A stretch of 64,000 nucleotides of DNA, from assembly GCF_014646815.1 (NCBI RefSeq), contig NZ_BMNZ01000004.1:519103-583102 (forward strand), read 5' to 3'. Within the stretch, counting starts at the first letter, position 1, and every line of letters starts with the position of its first letter. Of this stretch, positions 1 through 9,805 are shown piece after piece. Made by a program: the position numbers and the translations under genes. Source of the DNA: Terrabacter tumescens (lineage in GTDB: Bacteria; Actinomycetota; Actinomycetes; Actinomycetales; Dermatophilaceae). The notes beneath the pieces are model-generated. The model was given only the letters and a program-made list of their open reading frames with translations, was not told where the DNA came from and made no database searches.

Positions 1-1668
1 GTCGGTCCACGACGCCTTGACGCCGGTGATGCCCTGGCCGAGGTTGTTGCCGTTCGGGTCGGTCGTGCGCGACAGGTTCGTCGGCACCTGCGTCCATGTG
101 GCGCCGCCGTCGGCCGAGACGCGCAGGTAGGCGTAGTCCCAGTCCTCCTCGATGTTGTAGCGCGCCTTCGCCGCGAGGCCGACCGTGCCGGCGGGCAGGG
201 TCACGGACTTCGTCATCGTCGTGTCGAGGTCGTCGGCCGCGTCGCTGTAGTACATCTTGGAGCCCTCGTACGGGTCGCCCAGCTCGAGAGGCACCATCTT
301 GTCCGGCAGGACGGTGAAGAGGGCCTGGCTCTGCTTCGTCGCCGGGACGTTGGAGCCGATGGTGTGCGACGAGCGCTTGCCGGCGCGCGCGACGTCGTAG
401 AACGGCCCCTGCTTGCCCTGCGGCTGCAGCCAGCCCAGCTGGAAGAGCTCGAAGGCGCCGAGGTCGGTCGGGTCGTCGCCGATCCCGTCGGGGCCGCCGT
501 CGCCGATGTTGGCGCCGGAGCTCATGAGCGTCCAGAACGCCGTGTTGTTCTCCGCGCCACCGGTGTTGCCGGAGGTGTCGTAGAGGTCGGGCAGGCCGAG
601 GTCGTGGCCGAACTCGTGCGCGAAGACACCGAGGCCGCCGTTCTCGGGCTGCATCGTGTAGTCACCGACCCAGACGCCCGTCGGGTTGTTGGGCACGAGC
701 GAGCTCGAGACCAGACCCGTGTTGCTGCCGACGTTGACGCCGGCCCCCAGGGGACCGCCACCCTGCACGGCTGCGAACGAGCGGTGGCTCCAGATGGCGT
801 CGGTGCCCTGGTTGGGGTCGCCGGCCGCCTCGTCGCCGCCCGCGTGGACGATCTGGAAGTGGTCGATGACGCCGTCGGGCTCGTTGAAGTTGCCGTCGCC
901 GTCGATGTCGTAGCGGTCCTGCTGGTCGAACGTCTTGAGGTACGTCTGCACCTCGGCCATCGTCTTGCCGGCCTTCAGCTGCGCGTCGACCCAGACCGCG
1001 AGGGCGTCACGCACGAGCGCCGTCGAGGTGTTGCAGACGATGCTGCCGCAGTAGTTGCGGCCGTAGAGCGCCTCGTTGAACGGGACCTTGACCCACTCGG
1101 TGACGTCGCCCTCGACCGAGTAGCGGCCGGAGGACTGGCGCTCGTAGTACTTCGCCATCCGGTTGAAGTACATGTCCTGGTAGTGCGCCCGGTTGTAGTC
1201 CTTCTGCCACAGCGTCGAGTTGTCGACGGCGCGGTTGGGGGCCGGGATCTCGTTGTGGCGCGGGCCGGTCACGTCGGTGGCGCTGCCGTCCGGCGGAGGC
1301 CCCTGGAAGATCGGGTTGGGGTACTGCTGGTCGCCGAACTCGACGATGACGACGAAGATCTTGTCGGTCCCCTCGCGCTCGAGCTGGACGTGCTGTCCCT
1401 TGCCGAGCTTGGCGACCTTGCCCTGGGCGCTGGGGTCGCCCTTGAGGCGCTTCTCGAGCGCCTTCTGGCGCATGGCGTCCTGCTTGACCGCCAGTGGCGA
1501 GCGCAGGTTGTCGTTGCGGGTCTTGCCCGATGCCGCGTTGTCGGCCTTGGTCTTGCCGACGCTGGGGGCCGCCTGCACCGGGGACGCCGCTACGGCGCCG
1601 GTGACGAGGGCTCCCGTGGCGAGCAGGCCGATGAGCCTGCGACGCCCGGAGTGCAGTGATTGCCTCAC
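1..1668 (-). CDS. Immune inhibitor A-type M6 metallopeptidase, secreted (C-terminus cut by window edge)
   Basis: A secreted zinc metalloprotease of peptidase family M6. The GTG start opens a signal peptide: basic SGRRR, hydrophobic LIGLLATGALVTGAVAA, then a likely cleavage after VQA. A charged propeptide-like stretch follows. The zinc motif HEFGHDLGLPD begins near residue 351, and the downstream PTDLGAFELFQLGW segment is typical of the family. It probably degrades extracellular proteins. 556 codons are present and the frame stays open to base 1, so the C-terminus, usually beta-rich in this family, is missing here. The family call is secure; the substrate is unknown. Confidence 0.9.
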   Translation of the reverse strand, partial: MRQSLHSGRRRLIGLLATGALVTGAVAASPVQAAPSVGKTKADNAASGKTRNDNLRSPLAVKQDAMRQKALEKRLKGDPSAQGKVAKLGKGQHVQLEREGTDKIFVVIVEFGDQQYPNPIFQGPPPDGSATDVTGPRHNEIPAPNRAVDNSTLWQKDYNRAHYQDMYFNRMAKYYERQSSGRYSVEGDVTEWVKVPFNEALYGRNYCGSIVCNTSTALVRDALAVWVDAQLKAGKTMAEVQTYLKTFDQQDRYDIDGDGNFNEPDGVIDHFQIVHAGGDEAAGDPNQGTDAIWSHRSFAAVQGGGPLGAGVNVGSNTGLVSSSLVPNNPTGVWVGDYTMQPENGGLGVFAHEFGHDLGLPDLYDTSGNTGGAENNTAFWTLMSSGANIGDGGPDGIGDDPTDLGAFELFQLGWLQPQGKQGPFYDVARAGKRSSHTIGSNVPATKQSQALFTVLPDKMVPLELGDPYEGSKMYYSDAADDLDTTMTKSVTLPAGTVGLAAKARYNIEEDWDYAYLRVSADGGATWTQVPTNLSRTTDPNGNNLGQGITGVKASWTD

Positions 1669-1878
1669 GAGGACCGTCCCTAGAAGTGTGAGTTTCCTGT
1701 GGGATGCCGCACCCGCCGCTGATTCTTGCGCTGCGCCCCCGAGGCGCGACTTTCGCAGTCAAGACCTCGGTGGTCCTGTGTGGCCGTTTCGTACCATCAC
1801 CGTTATCGATTCGTGATCCGGGGGTTCGGCGGATTCGCCCCGTCCTCGTGCGTTTGCCTTGGTATGCGCCTCAGCGCG
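1669..1878. other. Intergenic gap between protease and lipoprotein genes
   Basis: About 210 bases without a gene. It holds the upstream region of the M6 protease on the minus strand and a comparatively AT-rich patch near 1793-1820. I see no convincing promoter hexamers or hairpin terminator. Confidence 0.5.
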
Positions 1879-2571
1879 TCAGAAGGTGACGAAGCTGTTC
1901 CTGGCGATGAAGAAGCCGTGTCGCCCCGCCTCGTCGATGCACGTCATGCCGGTCTTCTCGCTCAGGCAGGCCGTCGTGCCCGACGGCTGGGTGCGCGAGC
2001 CGTAGCCGAGCGCGGGCTCCGAACCCGTTCGGATGGTGTCGGTGTTGCAGACCGGCCGCGCCCCGGCCGCACCCAGCTCGATGCGGCCGATGTCCTTCGC
2101 GCCGCCCTCCGGGCAGATGGTGGGCAGAGGCGGCTTGATCCGACCCTCCCGCACCTCGCACGAGACGGCAGGACCCGCGCCGCGCCGGCACACGATGTTG
2201 CCCGACGGGCTGCGGAAGGCGGCGCCGCCGGACGCCGCCGGCTTCGCCGCGTCGATCCGGCCCTTGGCCTCGGCGAAGGACTTCGGCGCCCCGCGCTGCT
2301 TGCCGACCGCGAGGGCCGTCGGCACGGCTGCGGAGGTGGCGCTCGGCGTCGGCGCCGGGGTGCTCGTCGCCGGGGCGCCACCGGACGACGCGGCAGGCGC
2401 GTCGACGGTGACCGTCACCGTGCGTCGTGGGGCGGGGATGTCGGTGGCTCCGCAGGAGGCGAGGAGGCACGCCACGGCGACGGAGGCGAGGACGACGACG
2501 GAGCGACATGGCATACCTGATCGGCGGTGGCGCGGCGGCGGCATCGGTGACATGGCGAAGGATTCTGGCAC
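1879..2571 (-). CDS. Putative lipoprotein, function unknown
   Basis: A protein of up to 230 aa with a type II signal peptide. The lipobox ACLLASC puts the lipidated cysteine about 21 residues after an internal Met. The likely real start is therefore the ATG at 2514 (MPCRSVVVLASVAV), not the outer GTG. After a Pro/Ser/Ala/Thr-rich linker comes a globular domain with about four cysteines (NIVCRR, VSCEV, TICPE, VCNTD) and a TACLSEKTGMTCIDEAGRHGF segment. This resembles the small exported Cys-rich domains common in actinobacteria that have no assigned function. It is probably anchored on the outer face of the membrane. Confidence 0.75.
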   Translation of the reverse strand: MPESFAMSPMPPPRHRRSGMPCRSVVVLASVAVACLLASCGATDIPAPRRTVTVTVDAPAASSGGAPATSTPAPTPSATSAAVPTALAVGKQRGAPKSFAEAKGRIDAAKPAASGGAAFRSPSGNIVCRRGAGPAVSCEVREGRIKPPLPTICPEGGAKDIGRIELGAAGARPVCNTDTIRTGSEPALGYGSRTQPSGTTACLSEKTGMTCIDEAGRHGFFIARNSFVTF

Positions 2572-2612
2572 GGGTGGCCGCCCCGGGTCAGGTCGGCGCC
2601 AGCGAGGTGACC

Positions 2613-2618
2613 TACCCT
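2613..2618 (+). promoter_or_regulatory. Candidate -10 element for SURF1 gene
   Basis: TACCCT lies six bases before the GTG start of the SURF1 gene. This matches the leaderless arrangement seen at several other genes in the window. Confidence 0.35.
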
Positions 2619-2624
2619 TGGGGC

Positions 2625-3371
2625 GTGTTCCGGCGCCTGCTCACCCCTCGCTGGGTCGGCATGTTCGCCGGCCTGGTCGTGGTCGTCGCCGCGTGCGTCC
2701 TGCTCGGCCTGTGGCAGCTCGGCGTGGCCCGCGACTCCGGGCGCCAGGACGCCGTGACTGCCGCGTCCACGCTCGAGCGCGCGCCGCTGCAGCAGGTGAC
2801 CAAGCCGCACAGCGACTTCCAGGCCGACTACTCCAACCGTGCCGTCACCGTCACGGGCACGTATGCCGCCGAGCGCACCCTGCTCGTCGTCGACCGCCGG
2901 CTGGACGGCCGGGTCGGGTCGTGGGTGGTGACGCCGCTCGAGACGCAGGGCGGCACCGTCCCGGTGCTGCGTGGCTTCGTCGACGGCACCCCGGCCTCCG
3001 TGCCCCAGCCACCGGCGGGTGTCGTCACCGTGACCGGCACGCTCGGCCCTGGGGAGTCCCCGCGGGACGGCGCCCCGCTGCCCGCACCGCAGGTGCGCTC
3101 CATCGACCTGGCCTCGCTCGTCAACGAGTGGCCGGGCGACCTCTACAACGTCGTCGTGCTGGCGTCGGCCGAGTCCACCGGCCCGGCCGCCGGCCTGACC
3201 CGCGTGCCCCCTCCGGACCTCGACGCCCCGCTCAACCTGCGCAACGCCGCCTACGCCGTGCAGTGGTGGGTCTTCGGGATCTTCGCGATCTGGATGTGGT
3301 GGAAGATGTTCCGAGCAGAGCAGCAGGCGGGCGAGCCCGTCGCCGCACCGAGAGAAGGCGTCACGACGTGA
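2625..3371 (+). CDS. SURF1 family cytochrome oxidase assembly protein
   Basis: 248 aa. SURF1 proteins help assemble heme-copper cytochrome c oxidase in the membrane. There is one N-terminal transmembrane helix (VGMFAGLVVVVAACVLLGLWQLGVA) ending in the family's LG.WQL..R pattern, an extracytoplasmic domain (RAVTVTGTY, VLRGFVD), and a C-terminal helix (YAVQWWVFGIFAIWMWWKMF) that carries the QWW signature. The GTG start was chosen because it opens directly on VFRRLLTPRW and has a -10-like element just upstream. The stop overlaps the next start as GTGA, so the two genes are translationally coupled. Confidence 0.9.
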   Translation: MFRRLLTPRWVGMFAGLVVVVAACVLLGLWQLGVARDSGRQDAVTAASTLERAPLQQVTKPHSDFQADYSNRAVTVTGTYAAERTLLVVDRRLDGRVGSWVVTPLETQGGTVPVLRGFVDGTPASVPQPPAGVVTVTGTLGPGESPRDGAPLPAPQVRSIDLASLVNEWPGDLYNVVVLASAESTGPAAGLTRVPPPDLDAPLNLRNAAYAVQWWVFGIFAIWMWWKMFRAEQQAGEPVAAPREGVTT

Positions 3372-3763
3372 GCACGTATCCCCAGACCCTGGCCAAGCCG
3401 CAGCAGATCCGCTCGGCCCTGTCGACCTACCGCGTCCTCGCGATCATCGCCGGCATCGCGCTCTTCGTGCTCATCCTCGAGATGGTCATGAAGTACGGCT
3501 TCAAGCAGACCAACGTGCTGACGGAGTACTGGAGCCCCATCCACGGGATCATCTACTTCGCGTATGCCGTGTCCGTCGCCAACCTGGGCCTCAAGGCCGC
3601 GTGGGGCCCGGTCCGCATCGTCAAGAACCTCCTCGCCGGGTTCGTGCCCGTCGTGCCGTGGATCGCCGAGCGCCGCAACACCGCCGAGACCGAGGCCCTG
3701 CTCTCGCGCGCCTACGTCGCGGGCGACGGGACGCCGTCCGAGGAGCGCCCGTCGGGCCGTTAG
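3368..3763 (+). CDS. DUF3817 small membrane protein
   Basis: 131 aa with three hydrophobic helices ([48 protein letters not shown]). It matches the DUF3817 family of integral membrane proteins, which often lies directly upstream of guaA in actinobacteria, as here. The function is unknown. It overlaps the SURF1 stop by four bases. Its own TAG stop is part of the putative -10 box of guaA. Confidence 0.85.
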   Translation: MSTYPQTLAKPQQIRSALSTYRVLAIIAGIALFVLILEMVMKYGFKQTNVLTEYWSPIHGIIYFAYAVSVANLGLKAAWGPVRIVKNLLAGFVPVVPWIAERRNTAETEALLSRAYVAGDGTPSEERPSGR

Positions 3764-3766
3764 GCT
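3761..3766 (+). promoter_or_regulatory. Candidate -10 element for leaderless guaA
   Basis: TAGGCT is followed by exactly seven bases and then the guaA GTG start. It overlaps the DUF3817 stop codon. This spacing puts the transcription start at or next to the start codon. Confidence 0.45.
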
Positions 3767-3773
3767 TGCGCCC

Positions 3774-5363
<1,590 letters not shown>

Positions 5364-5396
5364 CCGCGCCCGCCCGGCCACCCCAGGGCTGAAACC

Positions 5397-5501
5397 GTCG
5401 AGAGGCCACGTCTGGCCCCCTCTGCGCAGTCGAGAGGCCACGTCCGTACCCAGGGCGTGGCCTCTCGACGTGTCCCGAGGGGCACGTCGTGGCCTCTCGA
5501 C
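5397..5501. repeat. Four copies of the GTCGAGAGGCCACGTC repeat, two direct and two inverted
   Basis: Direct copies lie at 5397-5412 and 5429-5444, and inverted copies at 5454-5469 and 5486-5501. The array can fold into a large nested hairpin. It lies between the convergent guaA and the next gene, so it may end transcription from both sides. The same core recurs near 36.5 kb and 37.1-37.2 kb. Confidence 0.8.
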
Positions 5502-5512
5502 GGTCGAGGAGG

Positions 5513-5550
5513 GGGCGTATGCCGGGTGGCCGGCCACCCGGCATACGCCC
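5513..5550. terminator. Perfect 38-bp palindrome with an inverted GTATGCCG pair; likely bidirectional terminator
   Basis: The left arm GGGCGTATGCCGGGTGGCC is followed directly by its exact reverse complement. It lies between convergent genes. There is no T-run, as is common for high-GC actinobacterial terminators. Both arms carry the iterated GTATGCCG motif. Confidence 0.75.
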
Positions 5551-5558
5551 GGGAGCGC

Positions 5559-6035
5559 TCAGCGGCCGGTCGCGGCGATGTAGGCGCCGGCGTTGCTCAG
5601 CGGGTTGAGCAGGACGACGGGTGCCAGGCACCGGGTGGGCAGGCTCACGCGGGTCTCGATCCGCGCGTCACCCGCGGCGCTGAACGGCACGGGCGCCGTC
5701 ATCATCACGTCCTTGCCGTTGCAGACGACGGTGGCCGAGAGGGTGGCGAGCGGGTTGTCGCCCCGCGTCGGGATGATGAGGCCCTCGACCTCGACCTGGA
5801 GGTCGCCGTCGGCGCGCAGGCGTGCCGTGCCCTCGGAGATGACCCAGGGCGCCCCGCCGCGGACGAGACCGAAGAGCGGCGGGTCGCTCAGCTGGCTGCC
5901 CTGCAACGGCGCGCGCAGGACGTCCCTGCGCGGCACGCCGCCGCTGTCGGCGGAGGCGCTCGAGGTCGTGGCGAGCGCGGAGACGCCGATGACGGCCCCG
6001 GCGAGGAAGGCGGCGGTACGGGAGATCGCGTGCAT
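5559..6035 (-). CDS. Exported protein of unknown function
   Basis: 158 aa with a clear Sec signal peptide (MHAISRTAAFLAGAVIGVSALATTSSASA). The mature part is a compact beta-rich domain (WVISEGTARLRADGDLQVEVEGLIIPT, LATLSATVVCNGKDVMMTAP). It contains a pair of cysteines, VVCNGK and TRCLAP, that could form a disulfide. It resembles small secreted actinobacterial proteins without a known role. It stands alone and converges on guaA. Confidence 0.75.
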   Translation of the reverse strand: MHAISRTAAFLAGAVIGVSALATTSSASADSGGVPRRDVLRAPLQGSQLSDPPLFGLVRGGAPWVISEGTARLRADGDLQVEVEGLIIPTRGDNPLATLSATVVCNGKDVMMTAPVPFSAAGDARIETRVSLPTRCLAPVVLLNPLSNAGAYIAATGR

Positions 6036-6162
6036 GTCGTGCTCCTGACGTGGTGGCCGGGGACGGTTGCCCCTCCTCGAGGACGACGGCGCGGCGCGCC
6101 ACGGTTCACGGCGGTCCTCGGGAGCGGCGAAGGACGTGGAGCCGCGACACAGGCTGCCTCGT

Positions 6163-6168
6163 TACCGT
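6163..6168 (+). promoter_or_regulatory. Candidate -10 element for leaderless PAP2 gene
   Basis: TACCGT is followed by seven bases and then the ATG start, the same spacing as at guaA and asnB. Confidence 0.4.
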
Positions 6169-6175
6169 TGTCGTC

Positions 6176-7012
6176 ATGACCGCCCGCCCGACCGCCCGCC
6201 CCGCTACGCAGGAGCAGCGGCGGCCGGGGAGCACGCGGGGGACGGTGAGCACGCCGGAGTCGGGCAGCCCGGATCATCGGCGCTATGAACCCCTCGTCGC
6301 GCTGCTGCTGGCGGTCGGACTCGTGCTCATCACCGTGGGCGTCGTGAGCGGCGGCGCGCTCCTCAGGCTCGACGACCGCGTCCTGGCGCTGACGCCGGGC
6401 CGGGGCGGCGGGCCTCGGGCTGCCGAGCTCGTGACCCTCGGCATCGTCGACCTCGCGACCCCGGTGCTCTCGGTCGCCGTGCTGTGCGCCGTCACCTTCG
6501 CCGTCTGCCTGCGCACGGGCCGGTGGACGCCGCTCGTCGTGGCCGGCCCGGCCCTCGTCCTCGTGTCCGGGTCGGTCCTGCTCGGCAAGGCCGTCATCAC
6601 CCGCTCGGCGCCCGACGTCCCCGGGATGCTCGGTGGCGACGGGTCCTACCCGTCGGGGCACACCGCCACCGCGCTCGTGTGTGCCGGGGTCGCCGCCGAG
6701 CTGCTGTCCCGGCTGCAGCCCGCTCGGCGGAGGCTCGCATGGGCAGCAGCGGCGACGTGGACGACGCTCGTCGCCGGTGCCCTGCTGTGGCTGCACTTCC
6801 ACTGGCTCAGCGACGTCGTCGGGTCGGTGCTCCTCGCCACGCTCGTGCTGTGGCTGCTCCTGCGGTGGCCCGCGCGACTGGGGGCCCGGCTCGAGGCCCC
6901 TGCGTCGCAGCAGCCCGACGGCCGTCCAGGCGCCGGTGGCGCGGGGCGCGGCCGGGAGGCAGGGCGTCTCGGCCCGCTGTGGCTGGACGGGGATCGGTCC
7001 GGGGCCCGTTAG
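6176..7012 (+). CDS. PAP2 family membrane phosphatase
   Basis: 278 aa integral membrane lipid-phosphate phosphatase. After a hydrophilic N-terminus there are about five to six helices. The three PAP2 motifs are present: GKAVITRSAP (a K-x6-RP variant), SYPSGHTA, and a final segment with LHFHWLSDVVGS that supplies the His and Asp. It probably dephosphorylates a lipid such as undecaprenyl pyrophosphate or phosphatidate outside the membrane; the substrate cannot be told. The C-terminal 40 residues are low-complexity Gly/Arg. The TAG stop overlaps the putative -10 box of the next gene. Confidence 0.88.
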   Translation: MTARPTARPATQEQRRPGSTRGTVSTPESGSPDHRRYEPLVALLLAVGLVLITVGVVSGGALLRLDDRVLALTPGRGGGPRAAELVTLGIVDLATPVLSVAVLCAVTFAVCLRTGRWTPLVVAGPALVLVSGSVLLGKAVITRSAPDVPGMLGGDGSYPSGHTATALVCAGVAAELLSRLQPARRRLAWAAAATWTTLVAGALLWLHFHWLSDVVGSVLLATLVLWLLLRWPARLGARLEAPASQQPDGRPGAGGAGRGREAGRLGPLWLDGDRSGAR

Positions 7013-7015
7013 GGT
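7010..7015 (+). promoter_or_regulatory. Candidate -10 element for leaderless asnB-like gene
   Basis: TAGGGT overlaps the PAP2 stop codon and lies seven bases before the ATG of the asparagine synthetase-like gene. Confidence 0.45.
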
Positions 7016-7022
7016 TGAGGCC

Positions 7023-9737
7023 ATGTGTGGAATCGCGGCCTATCGAGGGTTGGAGGCCGACGAGGCCCTCCTCGAACGACTCCTCGCGACGCACCCGGAA
7101 GCGGGTCCAGCGGCGACGGTGACCGACGGAGACGCCGGGCTCGGCGTCCGGGAGGGACGTCCCGTGCGGACGTCCGCGTCACCCGAGGACGCCGACCGCG
7201 TCGGTGGTGTCGGTGATGCCACCGGCTCCGATGGCGGCCGTGGCGGCGACGTCGCGCGGCTCGCGGTCGCCCCCGGCGGCCGGTTCACGCTGGCCCTCGA
7301 CGGCGAGCTCTACAACCGGGCCGAGCTGCGCGGTGACCTCGAGACCCTCGGGCACGACTTCGGCGTCGGCAGCGATGCCGAGGTCGCCCTCGCCGCCTTC
7401 ACCGAGTGGGGCACCGACGGCCTCGACCGTCTCGACGGTGCCTTCGCCGTCGTCGTCTGGGACCGGGACACCCGGCGCATGACGCTGGCGCGCGACCCGT
7501 TCGGGGTGCGCCCGCTCTACATCGCCCGTGCCGGTGAGGGCTGGCTCGTCGCGAGCGAGATCGGCGGCATCCTCGGCAGTGGCCTGCACGAGCGCCGCCC
7601 CGACGACCGCACCATCTACCGCTACCTTCGCTTCCGCGTCCACGACGACGGGCCGGCCACGTTCTTCGCCGGTATCGAGCGCGTCGGTGCGGGCGAGGTC
7701 GTCACCCTCGGCGCCGACCTGCCCGGCGGCATCGAGCGCCACCCGTACTCGCGACTGCGCGAGGAGCTGACGGCGCTCGCGCGCTCGCCGCGGGCCTACA
7801 CGCCCGCGGCCGCCACCGAGTTCCGCGCGCTGCTGACCGACTCCGTGCGCCGCCGCTCGAGCTCGTCGGGCCGGGTCGGCACCGCGCTGTCCGGTGGCCT
7901 CGACTCGGCGGCCATCGCCTCGCTCGTCGACGTGGTCGAGCGGGAGGCGGGCGGCTCGGACGAGCAGGACACGTGGTCCGCGGTCTACCCGGCCTCGCGC
8001 ATCGACGAGCAGGCGCAGGTCGAGGCGGTCACGGCCTCGCTCGGGTCGCGGGTCGACGCGCACCGCTTCGAGCCGACCCCCTCGGAGTTCAAGAAGGACA
8101 TGCGCGATCTCGTGCGCACCCAGGAGGAGCCGCTCGGTTCGACCGGCTCCTACACGCAGTACCGCGTGCTGCAGGAGGCCGCGCAGCGCGACGCCGTCGT
8201 GCTCGACGGACTCGGCGGGGACGAGCTGCTCGGCGGCTTCGGGGCGCATCACCTCATCCACCTGCGCGGGCTCAAGGGCCGCAGCGCGGCGCTCGCCGCC
8301 TCCGAGCTGGGTCGCTCCCTCGACGTGCTCGTCCGTCGCGGTCGTCCCCACGTCGGAGACCGGCTGCGCGGCCGCAAGTCCGTCGCCGTCACCTCGCTCC
8401 TCGGCGCCGACTTCGCCCGTGCGCACGCCGGTGAGGCCCACGAGGCCGAGCGCACCGACCTGCGCAAGCGGCTCGTCGACGACCTCTTCGTCGACTCGCT
8501 GCCGTCGCGGCTTCGCTCGACCGACAAGAACGCCCGCCGGTTCGGCGTGTCGGTGCGGCTGCCGTTCGTCGACCGCGAGCTGGCGCGCTTCGTCTTCGGC
8601 CTCGACGACGCGGCCCTCATCAAGGACGGACTCGGCAAGCGTGTGCTGCGCGACGCGATGCGCGGCCTGCTGCCCGACTCGGTCGTCGAGCGCCGCGACA
8701 AGGTGGGTTCGACCACGCCACAAGCCGACTGGTTCATGCGCCTCAAGAACCACATCTACGGCGAGTTCCTCTCCGAGTCGTTCGCGAACCGGCCCTACTT
8801 CGACCAGACGGCGGTGCTGCACGCCTTCGAGGGCTGGATCAAGGGCACCAACTCCGTCGACTCCATGACGATCTGGCGCATCCTCAACGTCGAGCTGTGG
8901 CTGCAGGAGTTCTTCGACGAGCGCGCCCCCGAGGCCGACGACGTCGTCGAGCACGTCAAGAGCGACTACGAGCCGAACGCCCGCAAGCAGCTCGACCTCG
9001 TGACGGCCGACGGCACGGCGGTGCGCCGCTACCCGCTGCGCACCGACCTCTACGCCCGCGAGGACGACCTCGAGGCCAAGACGCTCGGCTACATCGACCG
9101 CTTCTTCGCCGGCCTGACCGACGCCGGCCCCGAGCACGACGCCGCCACCGGTGGGCGCTGGTACTTCTTCATCTCCGAGAAGATCGTCGCCATCACCCAG
9201 GGCCGGTCCTTCTTCATCTGGGACATCAAGGTCGGCCGCCCGGCGCGGCTGCTGAGCCGCTACGTCACGCGCACCCCCGCCGGCATCGGCCTGGGCTCGC
9301 CGTTCACGATGCAGCTGGCCATCGAGGAGGCCGGGCTGCCGCGGGTGCTGTTCGCCTCGGCCGGCGGCGCCGTGGGCAAGGTGCTCGGCAAGCGTGGCCT
9401 CTTCTACGACCTCGTCGGGGGCGACATCCGCGCCATCGACGGTCCCACGGAGTACTCCGTCTACCCGGCCAACGTGTCGGCGAAGCTCGGCCCCAAGGAC
9501 CCCGACGACGTCGCCGCGAGGCTCTCGGCGGCGATCCGCGCGCGGGTGCCCGAGGCCTACCGCGACACGTTCGGTGGCACCGTGGTCATGGACGCCAACG
9601 ACATCGGCCGCAACGTGCTCGGCAAGGACGCGCCCGGCTCCAAGGAGCGCTACGAGCTGATGTTCGCCGACAACCCGCTCGGGCAGGGCTCCGAGCAGAC
9701 CCCGATGGCCGTCGTCTTCGAGACGCCCTCTGCCTGA
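7023..9737 (+). CDS. Asparagine synthetase-like amidotransferase fused to a CofE-like (F420 gamma-glutamyl ligase) domain
   Basis: 904 aa, against about 550-650 for a normal AsnB. The Ntn-type glutaminase domain starts at once with Cys2 (MCGIAAYRG). The usual RHRGPD loop is replaced by a low-complexity insert, and the common NGEIYN motif reads DGELYN near residue 92. The synthetase domain has the P-loop ALSGGLDSAA near residue 290 and GLGGDELLGG. From about residue 667 to the end a second domain begins, with FFISEKIVAITQGR, AGIGLGSPFTMQLA and VVMDANDIGRNVLG. These resemble the F420-0:glutamyl ligase (CofE) fold. The fusion suggests an amide-bond-forming enzyme on an unusual acceptor, not a plain asparagine synthetase. 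Confidence 0.8.
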   Translation: MCGIAAYRGLEADEALLERLLATHPEAGPAATVTDGDAGLGVREGRPVRTSASPEDADRVGGVGDATGSDGGRGGDVARLAVAPGGRFTLALDGELYNRAELRGDLETLGHDFGVGSDAEVALAAFTEWGTDGLDRLDGAFAVVVWDRDTRRMTLARDPFGVRPLYIARAGEGWLVASEIGGILGSGLHERRPDDRTIYRYLRFRVHDDGPATFFAGIERVGAGEVVTLGADLPGGIERHPYSRLREELTALARSPRAYTPAAATEFRALLTDSVRRRSSSSGRVGTALSGGLDSAAIASLVDVVEREAGGSDEQDTWSAVYPASRIDEQAQVEAVTASLGSRVDAHRFEPTPSEFKKDMRDLVRTQEEPLGSTGSYTQYRVLQEAAQRDAVVLDGLGGDELLGGFGAHHLIHLRGLKGRSAALAASELGRSLDVLVRRGRPHVGDRLRGRKSVAVTSLLGADFARAHAGEAHEAERTDLRKRLVDDLFVDSLPSRLRSTDKNARRFGVSVRLPFVDRELARFVFGLDDAALIKDGLGKRVLRDAMRGLLPDSVVERRDKVGSTTPQADWFMRLKNHIYGEFLSESFANRPYFDQTAVLHAFEGWIKGTNSVDSMTIWRILNVELWLQEFFDERAPEADDVVEHVKSDYEPNARKQLDLVTADGTAVRRYPLRTDLYAREDDLEAKTLGYIDRFFAGLTDAGPEHDAATGGRWYFFISEKIVAITQGRSFFIWDIKVGRPARLLSRYVTRTPAGIGLGSPFTMQLAIEEAGLPRVLFASAGGAVGKVLGKRGLFYDLVGGDIRAIDGPTEYSVYPANVSAKLGPKDPDDVAARLSAAIRARVPEAYRDTFGGTVVMDANDIGRNVLGKDAPGSKERYELMFADNPLGQGSEQTPMAVVFETPSA

Positions 9738-9746
9738 AGGCTTTTC

Positions 9747-9798
9747 GCGTATGCCGTGTGGCCGGGCGGAGCATGCCCGGTGGCCACACGGCATACGC
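9747..9798. terminator. Bidirectional terminator-like hairpin carrying an inverted GTATGCCG pair
   Basis: Seventeen-base arms starting GCGTATGCCG and ending CGGCATACGC are perfect complements. An inner GGGC/GCCC step extends the stem. It lies between the convergent asnB-like gene and the acyl-CoA ligase gene. Confidence 0.75.
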
Positions 9799-9805
9799 CC
9801 TCTCG

